Below are positions 15,528 through 21,831 of a DNA stretch of 21,831 nucleotides, piece by piece; the first letter of the stretch is position 1; every line of letters begins with the position of its first letter. This stretch comes from Christensenella sp964494645 (GTDB lineage: Bacteria; Bacillota; Clostridia; Christensenellales; Christensenellaceae). The notes beneath the pieces are model-generated. The model was not told where the DNA came from. It worked only from the letters and a program-made list of their open reading frames with translations, and did not search any database. Made by a program: the position numbers and the translations under genes. The DNA is taken from NCBI GenBank assembly GCA_964494645.1, contig CAZBSH010000038.1:1-21831 (forward strand), read 5' to 3'.

Positions 15528-15580
15528 TAAGCAAACCATTACCATTGAGAAAAAAGGTAAGGGGAAAGCGTTAACTATAA

Positions 15581-16813
15581 ATGAAAATAAAAACAAGAAA
15601 AGTAGGAATTGGTTTTATCACTGGAAGAAAAAGCTTTCGAGATGTGCTAACCACATACATGAAATGCTGGGGAAGCCATGTATTAGCTGCGAATGAGTCG
15701 ATTGAGCTAAGCTTGTTTGTGGCATATGATCTTGATTATAATAATACCAAGCGAAGTGACTACACGAATATAAATATTGAGCTTCGTGAAATGCTAAAGG
15801 AAATACACTTTATAAGCCGCACATCGATTCAAACGGATGTACGTTTTTTAATGAAAAAAGGTGTTCTGACCAAAAATGAATCGGTTATTCTTTTTGAGAG
15901 GGGATATGCGGGCAAACGGAATGCTATTCTGTATACAGCAATAAAGCAAAACATGGATACCTTGCTTTTTTTGGACGATGATGAATACCCTCTTGCCGTA
16001 CAAAAAGAAAACGATATCGAAAGCTGGACAGGACAACAAGTACTGCGAACGCACCTAAAATATGTGGACGATGCATATATTACAAACGGATACCATTGCG
16101 GCTATATTTCATCAATTCCAAATATGGCTTTTAATGATATTATGACAGAAAATGATTTCCGTAAATTTATTGAAGCGATCAGTAACGACATAATCAATTG
16201 GGAAAACATTAAAGCGATTATGGTAAATGGAAGCATCAAATATGCAGATGCAGATATTATTGCTTCACCTGCAGTGGATGTAGCATTATCAGTGGGAACA
16301 AAGTTCATCACCGGGTCAAACCTGTGTATCAATCTTAGGAGCCCCAACCAGACAAAACCTTTTTACAATCCACCCGGCGCGCGTGGGGAAGATACTTTTT
16401 TAAGCACATGCATTGCGGATAGAAAAGTTCTTCGTGTGCCTTGCTATACATTTCACGATGGATTTTCCCTATATGCGTCCATGCTGAAAGGTGTGCTTCC
16501 GCAAAAATTACATCATGTCTCCATGAATACGAAGAAGATTGAAACCCGATTTTATAACACTTGTGTTGGATGGGTACGTTATAAACCCCTGCTATTATAC
16601 ATTACACAAAGAAATCGCTATACCGAACTGATCGAAGAGATGCGGGCAAAACTAAAAGAAACATTGCCAAAGCTATGCAGCTATTTTGACGATCCAAGGT
16701 ATATGCAGCTTAGCAACGAGTTGGATAAGTACGATAGAGAAGTAAAAAAGCATTATGCAGCTTTTACTTTGTCACAGTCTGCTTGGAGTAACCTTATGGA
16801 TTATACTATTTAG
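15581..16813 (+). CDS. Putative GT-A-fold glycosyltransferase
   Basis: 410 residues, soluble, no signal peptide. The N-terminal half has the GT-A nucleotide-sugar fold pattern: VGIGFITGRKSF, a GKRNAIL segment like the xRNxG helix of GT2-like enzymes, and a metal-binding DxD in LLFLDDDEYP (Asp132-134). Further on, GARGEDTFLS (Glu270/Asp271) fits the catalytic-base ED motif and FHDG (His292) the late metal ligand. The last 100 residues are a helical tail. No membrane segments are seen, so it would act in the cytoplasm on a peptide, teichoic or polysaccharide precursor. The nearest good ribosome match (AAGGGG, about 15558-15563) is rather far from the ATG. Flanked by repeat copies B and C, like a single-gene cassette. 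It could decorate surface proteins of this locus, but nothing direct shows that. Confidence 0.7.
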   Translation: MKIKTRKVGIGFITGRKSFRDVLTTYMKCWGSHVLAANESIELSLFVAYDLDYNNTKRSDYTNINIELREMLKEIHFISRTSIQTDVRFLMKKGVLTKNESVILFERGYAGKRNAILYTAIKQNMDTLLFLDDDEYPLAVQKENDIESWTGQQVLRTHLKYVDDAYITNGYHCGYISSIPNMAFNDIMTENDFRKFIEAISNDIINWENIKAIMVNGSIKYADADIIASPAVDVALSVGTKFITGSNLCINLRSPNQTKPFYNPPGARGEDTFLSTCIADRKVLRVPCYTFHDGFSLYASMLKGVLPQKLHHVSMNTKKIETRFYNTCVGWVRYKPLLLYITQRNRYTELIEEMRAKLKETLPKLCSYFDDPRYMQLSNELDKYDREVKKHYAAFTLSQSAWSNLMDYTI

Positions 16814-16909
16814 TTAATGACATGCGCATATGCAAGAGTTCCTTTACGACCACCATCACCTTGATTTTGAGACTAACGCATATAGCAGAATAACCGCTTA
16901 ACAAAAGCA

Positions 16910-16933
16910 AAAACGCATCCGAAGATGCGTTTT
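16910..16933 (+). terminator. Terminator after the glycosyltransferase gene
   Basis: AAAACGCATC (16910-16919), tetraloop CGAA, GATGCGTTTT (16924-16933). A 10-bp perfect stem ending in Ts, about 100 bp after the stop codon and directly before repeat copy C. Confidence 0.75.
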
Positions 16934-16950
16934 GAATGGTAAGGGTGTTC

Positions 16951-17017
16951 CTAAAGGAAGCACACAAGGAACGTTATTAAATAAAGGTTTTTGAGTGGTT
17001 GATAGTGGCATTTAACT
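16951..17017. repeat. Dispersed repeat, copy C (67 bp, core 16977-17017)
   Basis: It aligns without gaps over 67 bp to copy A and over the 41-bp core to copy B. The core has complementary ends (TTAAAT ... ATTTAA). It lies between the glycosyltransferase terminator and the 3' end of the TPR-PIN gene. Confidence 0.7.
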
Positions 17018-17059
17018 GAAAAAGCACATGCATAATTGTGTAACCTCTATATGTATATA

Positions 17060-20000
17060 TTAAGTTTTATAAAATTCTTGCAAATACTGTTTAAATATGT
17101 CTTGAGCCTGCATCACTATTTTATTTGTTTGTTCGAATAGCACTTTTTTTAAGTATTTCTGAACTATACAGCGAATTTCATCTATATCATGTATAGTAAA
17201 CAAATAAGCTATAATGCATTCAATTCCAAAAATACATTCTTGTCTTACTGCTTTTATCCTTGTTAGTTCTTGTACATTCTTGCTTTCTTTTGCATAAACA
17301 TATGAATGATGGGTTCTTCCATATCTTTTATCCATGGCTTCAATCATTGCAGACGCTATAGTAAGGAGTTCCTTAGACTTTCCATGTTGTTTTAAAAATC
17401 TCAATAAATTACTGAATACAACTGTTACAGAAGAAATATCAGCATTTACTTTTATGGTAAGTAGTTTTTTCATCCTATTATCAATATCAAAATTTGAGAC
17501 CTTAAAGGCTAAGTATATATCATTATATGCAATATTTAGAAATTCAAAATTTAAATCTATCATATGTAAGACTATCTCCCCATATGTATAATCATTTAAT
17601 AAATCTTCTTGATGGGATTTCTTCAAAAATCCTAATAAACTAATTTTATTATTCTTATATATCTTTGATAATTCATGTACACTATCATCTCCGTACAAAT
17701 ATGTTAATTGTTTTTCTGCGCTTAATAAAGTTGCATCAGTTATTGCAACCATATTATTGCAATTTTGCAACATGTTTTTATCAAAAAAATCGGGATACTC
17801 AAGTTTCATTTTAAAATCGGGACATTGAAACTTTATGTTGATTGCATTTTGAATAAATTTCAATATTTGCCGCAAATGTGTGTCTTCACCATCAAGCAAA
17901 TTTACAACTATCATTTGGATGGTAGAATAAGGTACAACTATTTCTTTACAATTATTCAATATGCCTAAGACACCTAACTCATCAAGAAAATATAATATAA
18001 ATGGATCTACTACCAATTTATCAATTTGGCATAACATTTCTTCCTCAAATACTTGGAAATCTCCCATAAAAATTTTTAATTTCTGCAACTCTGCAAACAT
18101 CTGTTTGTATGTCCAACCAGATTGCAGCGACAACATTGCCATACCAACCAATGAGTTGCTATTATAACAGTTCATTCGTGCATCATAGCTATCTTGTATA
18201 CTTCCAAACAATTTTTTAAATTCATCGGATAGCACTTCATTACCGTGGCTATCAGTTTGGATTGCTGTATATTTTTTTAGCCAGTCATCATGCAATGGAT
18301 ATTTTTCACTATATTCATAAATATAGTCTAATCCTTCTGACTTGCCTAAACGCAAAGATATTTGAGCAAAAAATGGATGGGCAGAAGATTTTGGAATGTC
18401 TTTTGCAACATCTTTTGCTTTTTTTGCGCATACTAAAGCACACTGAGGCTTATCTTCAAGAATAAAGCAATTTGCTTTAAGCATGTTAACATTAATATCA
18501 TCCTCGCCGAGACATCTTTCCAAAATATCTATATTTTTTTTGGCTCTGTCCAGTTGGAATATTAAATAGCTTAATTCAACTGCTTTAAAAAGATATTGTG
18601 GATTGTTTCGAATTCTATATAGGTTTTCTGAGCAAGTAATAATTTGTGGATAATCCTTTTTTGTTTCCGCACTTAACAATTGAATTTTTAATTGCAACTC
18701 GTCAGACAATTTAAAATTTTTAATTTTATGTTCTAATCCGGCACATTCACTTTTGTTATCTAAAGAAGTAATTACAAAATAGTAACATTCAAAGAAATTT
18801 TCAGCATGAATTTCTATAACAAATTTTTTATTGTTAAAAATATCACTCAAGCATTCAAATGCCATAACAAATTTCTTTTCGCTACAATAGAATCGTATTA
18901 TGTCTAGCAATATACATGGATCGTTTGATTCTTCAAAAATATCTTTCAATAATAAAAGCGTCTTTTTAGCCGGTGCTTTTTTATATGTATATATTGCCTC
19001 TAAAAATCTACATGGCAAATCAAAATATCCTTTTGTTTTATAAAACTCAATAATTTCCAGAAATTTTTTTTCGTTTTGATCATAATCTAGATTTTCAAGA
19101 CATGCAGATAAAAGTATTACTCTAAAATATGGAACAAGCTCTTCTCTCATTTTAATTGTAGGCCACAGATAACTAATTGCTTCATTGGAATGATTTTCTT
19201 CAAAGAGCGCCTTGATTTTTGAGAGTTCTAATAACCTCTCTGCATTTTTGTCTCCACTGATAATATTTAATTTGCATATATTGTCATATCCTATCCTTAA
19301 AACCAAATTTTCAAGAATACTATTTGCCATTTCATCATCGCAAAAATTAATAAGTCTCTCAAAAAGGCTTAAATGTGAGATAGTAATTTTATCCAAAAAC
19401 AGCATGCAATTAAAATATATGTCGGCAATATTACGATAAAAAAACTCATCTTCTTGATTCCTGAAAGTTGATTCAAAATCCTGAATAATGTTCCAAATAT
19501 TTAAAATTCTATCGAATAGTATACTTGAGCGTTGTCCATCCTCTCCATCACCAAGCGCAGATAAAAATAATGCCTTTATATAGGCGACTTTAAGCAATAC
19601 AGACGATGATTTTTCTTTTTTATACAAGTTGATTACTTCGAAATGTTGTTTGCGGATTAAGAAAATCACGCAACATGTTTCAGTGTATTTTGTTATAGCA
19701 TGACGCTGGGTAGACTCATTTGAAATACGTTTAAATGCTTTATCAAGCCATTCCTTTGAATCCACCCCATCAATCAATTCGTTTGTGTATGCACATGTTA
19801 ATGCTAGCGGAATAATACTATCAAGAGAGTCAGGGAAACGATCTGCCATTTTTTTGGCATATAAATAAGCTTCTCCATATTGTTCCTGATTAAAAAACAA
19901 AGTAAAATATTGTTCATAGTATCGCTCAGTTTTTTCTATTCCATCCTCATCATATTTGTTTAGAAATGATTCAGCTTTATCAAATTGCCACATATTTAAA

Positions 20001-20359
20001 TAGCAAGAAGATAATCCTAAATATAAGCGTCCCTTTGATTGCAAACTTAGCTTATTCATTGAATGGTAGTCTTGTAGAATATCCAGATATTGTTTCGATG
20101 CTTCAATAAAATTCCAAGCATCTACTAATTCTTTAATTTTATCTAGCCTAACATTAATTTTCTGTGAGAGTGCCTCATCTACAACAATAGGCTCATTGCT
20201 GTACCTAAGAAAATTAACACCCAAGTTAGAATTAGCTAGCGAAACGTCTGTCCCTTTTATGGTTATATTATTATTGATCACAATTCTATTGTCATCCGAA
20301 ATTGCATGATGAAGAATTTCTTTTATTGATAAATTTGTCTTATTTATCTTTTTTGCCAT
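17060..20359 (-). CDS. Large TPR-repeat protein with C-terminal PIN-like nuclease domain
   Basis: 1099 residues. An N-terminal motif (25-48; RIVINNNITIKG, LANSNLG) is followed by a long helical-repeat region to about 700 with TPR-like hairpins (GLSSCYLNMWQFDKAESFLN). A middle segment (YNSNSLVGMAML, EEEMLCQID) resembles that preceding PIN domains in TPR-GreAB-C-PIN proteins. A PIN-like domain follows at about 783-900: Asp785 (VVDPFILYFLDELGVL), IVVPYSTIQ, Asp875 (AITDATLL), Asp891/892 (GDD). The usual second acidic residue after VP is not obvious, so activity is uncertain. PIN domains are typically metal-dependent RNases. ATG 20359 (MAKK) has AAGG 6 nt upstream and overlaps the small upstream gene by 20 bp; the frame is open to 20377. 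Strongly AT-rich compared with the surface locus, suggesting transfer. Defence role is inferred from architecture. Confidence 0.75.
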   Translation of the reverse strand: MAKKINKTNLSIKEILHHAISDDNRIVINNNITIKGTDVSLANSNLGVNFLRYSNEPIVVDEALSQKINVRLDKIKELVDAWNFIEASKQYLDILQDYHSMNKLSLQSKGRLYLGLSSCYLNMWQFDKAESFLNKYDEDGIEKTERYYEQYFTLFFNQEQYGEAYLYAKKMADRFPDSLDSIIPLALTCAYTNELIDGVDSKEWLDKAFKRISNESTQRHAITKYTETCCVIFLIRKQHFEVINLYKKEKSSSVLLKVAYIKALFLSALGDGEDGQRSSILFDRILNIWNIIQDFESTFRNQEDEFFYRNIADIYFNCMLFLDKITISHLSLFERLINFCDDEMANSILENLVLRIGYDNICKLNIISGDKNAERLLELSKIKALFEENHSNEAISYLWPTIKMREELVPYFRVILLSACLENLDYDQNEKKFLEIIEFYKTKGYFDLPCRFLEAIYTYKKAPAKKTLLLLKDIFEESNDPCILLDIIRFYCSEKKFVMAFECLSDIFNNKKFVIEIHAENFFECYYFVITSLDNKSECAGLEHKIKNFKLSDELQLKIQLLSAETKKDYPQIITCSENLYRIRNNPQYLFKAVELSYLIFQLDRAKKNIDILERCLGEDDINVNMLKANCFILEDKPQCALVCAKKAKDVAKDIPKSSAHPFFAQISLRLGKSEGLDYIYEYSEKYPLHDDWLKKYTAIQTDSHGNEVLSDEFKKLFGSIQDSYDARMNCYNSNSLVGMAMLSLQSGWTYKQMFAELQKLKIFMGDFQVFEEEMLCQIDKLVVDPFILYFLDELGVLGILNNCKEIVVPYSTIQMIVVNLLDGEDTHLRQILKFIQNAINIKFQCPDFKMKLEYPDFFDKNMLQNCNNMVAITDATLLSAEKQLTYLYGDDSVHELSKIYKNNKISLLGFLKKSHQEDLLNDYTYGEIVLHMIDLNFEFLNIAYNDIYLAFKVSNFDIDNRMKKLLTIKVNADISSVTVVFSNLLRFLKQHGKSKELLTIASAMIEAMDKRYGRTHHSYVYAKESKNVQELTRIKAVRQECIFGIECIIAYLFTIHDIDEIRCIVQKYLKKVLFEQTNKIVMQAQDIFKQYLQEFYKT

Positions 20360-20600
20360 CCTTTGCCTTGTCCCCACTTTTATTATTAATAATTATTCCT
20401 AGATTAGTATCTTTAATGCTATTTCTCTCCCCGCTAATTGAGATTCTGTTGGAGATGTTGATCTTTTTATTTTTCATAACTTTTTTAATCACTAATCCAC
20501 ATCCGACAATAGCTGCAGCGATAATGCCTATGCACTTAACTATTTCAATAATATCGCCATTTAACAAAGCATTTATATCTATCAAAAAAATCACCACCAT
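20340..20600 (-). CDS. Small membrane protein coupled to the TPR-PIN gene
   Basis: 86 residues. One hydrophobic helix spans about 17-39 (IVKCIGIIAAAIVGCGLVIK) and is followed by KK, so the C-terminal half should be cytoplasmic. Residues 47-70 (INISNRISISGERNS, DTNLGI) resemble residues 25-48 of the TPR-PIN protein (INNNITIKG, SNLGV). A Lys/Asp-rich tail ends KKDK. It overlaps the TPR-PIN gene by 20 bp, so the two are probably translated together. No clear ribosome site precedes ATG 20600, and the likely -10 (20617-20622) leaves only about 10 nt of leader. Its plausible role is to hold or sense at the membrane on behalf of the TPR-PIN protein; this is inference. AT-rich like its partner. Confidence 0.65.
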   Translation of the reverse strand: MVVIFLIDINALLNGDIIEIVKCIGIIAAAIVGCGLVIKKVMKNKKINISNRISISGERNSIKDTNLGIIINNKSGDKAKDGKKDK

Positions 20601-20616
20601 ATTTCAACTTGTTCTA

Positions 20617-20622
20617 ATTATA
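20617..20622 (-). promoter_or_regulatory. -10 box of the small-membrane-protein/TPR-PIN operon
   Basis: TATAAT on the minus strand with no convincing -35 at 17 bp. It implies an almost leaderless mRNA if ATG 20600 is the true start. Confidence 0.35.
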
Positions 20623-20807
20623 CTGCGTATTTGTAATCTTATCTAGGATAACTGTTAAAGTTCACAACGCACATGCAGAGATCAAGAAGATATTATTCAG
20701 AGCAAGTGAACTAGCGCTGTGGTTATTTAATCCCTGAAAGTACATATTTCTAACGAAAGTAACAATCTTGCTTTCTGGCAGGGATGAATGCTGAGTGCAT
20801 AGCTATG

Positions 20808-21149
20808 CTATTTATTTGATATAAGTTTTTCTTTCTGCTTAATACGTACAAAGGCTTTTCCCTGCTCAATATACAATTCTTGCTGTTCTAGAGTCAAGGT
20901 GCGAAAAATACGCAAAAGCTCTTTTTCGTTTTGAGTGTTTGTTATTTCAGCCCGCTCGAAGTCTAGCAGATAATCCAACGAAACATTGAAATACCTTGCT
21001 AGAGCCTTTAAGGTGTAAAAATCAGGCTCGCTCGTATTTTGAACATAACCGCCAATTGTGGACGGGGCTATTTTCAAATCTGTAGCCAACTGTTTCTGTG
21101 TGATATCCAGTTCTTCTATTAAATTGCGTAACGTATCGCCAAAAGCCAT
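20808..21149 (-). CDS. XRE-family helix-turn-helix regulator
   Basis: 113 residues. The lambda-repressor/Cro-like DNA-binding domain spans about 5-65: LRNLIEELDITQKQLATDLK, APSTIGGYVQNTSEPD, TLKALARYFNVSLDYLLDFE. The C-terminal part (LLRIFRTLTLEQQELYIEQG) is a short helical dimerisation-type tail; no peptidase or sensor domain is present. ATG 21149 is chosen because GAGGTGAGATT precedes it, although the frame stays open to 21200. It is divergent from the exported-protein gene at 21301 with about 150 bp between, the usual layout for control of both itself and its neighbour. It could equally control the minus-strand pair 17060-20600. DNA-binding role is clear; target is not. Confidence 0.88.
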   Translation of the reverse strand: MAFGDTLRNLIEELDITQKQLATDLKIAPSTIGGYVQNTSEPDFYTLKALARYFNVSLDYLLDFERAEITNTQNEKELLRIFRTLTLEQQELYIEQGKAFVRIKQKEKLISNK

Positions 21150-21215
21150 AATCTCACCTCTTTCATTTATTGTAGAAGAGAAGCGCAAAACAATACACAA
21201 ATAACGAGATACTAG

Positions 21216-21244
21216 TTGACGATACGCGATTTACGTTATATGAT
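21216..21244 (+). promoter_or_regulatory. Sigma-A-type promoter of the gene at 21301
   Basis: TTGACG (21216-21221), 17-bp spacer, TATGAT (21239-21244). ATAACG (21201-21206) and CGTTAT (21235-21240) form inverted arms flanking the -35 box, and GATAC is repeated at 21208 and 21221, which could be sites for the divergent XRE regulator. Confidence 0.5.
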
Positions 21245-21300
21245 AGTGATAGCAGTTTTTAATAAAACAAATACTGAAAGGGCAAGGAGTTAAGAGAAAA

Positions 21301-21831
21301 TGAAGAAAATGAAAATCGTATTTATAATGATGCTTTCTGCATTACTGGTATTTAGCAGTATTGCGGTGAGCTTCGCGCAAGAGGGCGACACGCAGGTTGT
21401 TCCAACGGCAACCAGTACAATCGCGCCGTCCGAATCGGTTGATCCGCAGTCAACCGCAAGTGTTGATCCACAACCGACAGAGACGATTGATTCGCAGTCT
21501 ACGGAAACGGCGCTTGCAGGATTGATGACGGAAGAGAATGCAATCGATGAGCCCACGGAAAATGGGGATGCCGTTCCTACGGAAGAAACAACACCAGATT
21601 CTATTATAGCCGAAAATACAACTGTTGAGGCTGCGGCAACTGGCGTGCCCACTGTAACCGTAAAGATAAATGGTCAACCCGCGCCTAGTGATTCGCGCTA
21701 CACTAGACCAAACGATAAGGTTGAAATGACAATTATCCCACCTGTAGGTGTAGATGTACAAACTTACGAGTGGGAGTTTTCATCTTTTGATAATCCGAAT
21801 GAGCGCAGATTCATTTCGGATCAGCCTACAC
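21301..21831 (+). CDS. Exported Thr/Glu/Pro-rich protein, cut by the window end
   Basis: 177 residues are visible and the frame is open at the edge. Signal peptide MKKMKIVFIMMLSALLVFSS with cleavage near SFA-QE. A low-complexity stretch to about 115 with short T/S/P/E/D/Q repeats (SVDPQSTASVDPQPTETIDS) follows, like a wall-spanning linker. Then begins what looks like an immunoglobulin-like beta domain (VTVKINGQPAPSDSRYTRPN, VQTYEWEFSSF). The linker is similar in style to that of the 2166-4238 protein, so this is probably another surface protein of the same organism's set, but no VDIGWG module or anchor is visible in the part seen. AAGGAG (21284-21289) lies 11 nt before the ATG. It has its own sigma-A-like promoter and a divergent XRE regulator, not a SARP-type promoter. 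Confidence 0.75.

Larger units (their letters stand above)
15247..15580. other. Divergent intergenic region with repeat B and palindrome
   Basis: 334 bp between divergent genes. It contains the minus-strand extended -10 at 15325-15333, repeat copy B (15393-15433), a 16-bp perfect palindrome (15449-15464) and a plus-strand extended -10 (15519-15527). I see no gene in it. Confidence 0.5.

Noticed and set aside
14790..17017. Repeats A-C as integron attC sites
   Set aside because: Copy A has GTTAAAT first and GTTTAAC last, which is the reverse order of attC arms (RYYYAAC first, GTTRRRY last). Copies B and C lose the motif, and there is no integrase in the window.
1..21831. CRISPR array, rRNA, complete tRNA or insertion sequence
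   Set aside because: No regularly spaced repeats with unique spacers, no rRNA-like stretches, no complete cloverleaf and no transposase-like protein were found.

Overview
The window looks like a chromosome segment of an anaerobic, probably gut-associated, low-to-mid GC Bacillota (Clostridia type). This is inferred from strong AAGGAG-type ribosome sites, sigma-A-like promoters, Sec signal peptides, a SARP-type response regulator, GLUG and Listeria-Bacteroides (Flg_new/InlB-B-like) repeats and an NlpC/P60 enzyme. No species can be named from the sequence alone.

Region 1 (1-14750, all plus strand) is a cell-surface protein locus. It opens with a receiver + SARP-like winged-helix response regulator (318-1109). 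Next come a one-helix membrane protein (1229-2017) and three large related exported proteins (2166-4238, 4370-6223, 6310-8142). Each of the three has a signal peptide, a Gly/Asn-rich solenoid-like part, a Flg_new-like part and a shared C-terminal module beginning YKVDIGWGxMKF. After them lie a GLUG-repeat protein with a central membrane helix (8372-9904), a short exported protein made almost only of the VDIGWG module (9944-10786) and a strong terminator. A compact run of four genes ends the region: membrane-anchored, exported GLUG-like, single-pass receptor-like, and NlpC/P60 (10938-14576), closed by a second strong terminator.

The main observation is regulatory. The four genes after the regulator each sit behind the same promoter design: two GTTGCAC-like heptamers with an 11-bp period, then 9 bp, then a -10 box, with no separate -35 box. 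This is the geometry known for SARP activators, and a SARP-type regulator lies immediately upstream. The simplest reading is a self-contained, signal-controlled surface-display system: the regulator switches on the four units, the short VDIGWG protein may be an abundant subunit, and the last operon may supply anchoring and wall remodelling. No LPXTG signal is visible.

Region 2 (about 14760-20600) is different in character. It holds single genes of both strands (a small ferredoxin-like-fold protein and a GT-A-type glycosyltransferase) separated by three copies of a 41-bp dispersed repeat. It then holds a markedly AT-rich pair on the minus strand: a small membrane protein and a 1099-residue TPR + PIN-like protein that share an N/I/G-rich motif. 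This pair resembles a conflict or defence module acquired by transfer (inference).

Region 3 (20808-21831) has an XRE-family regulator divergent from another exported protein that runs off the end of the window.
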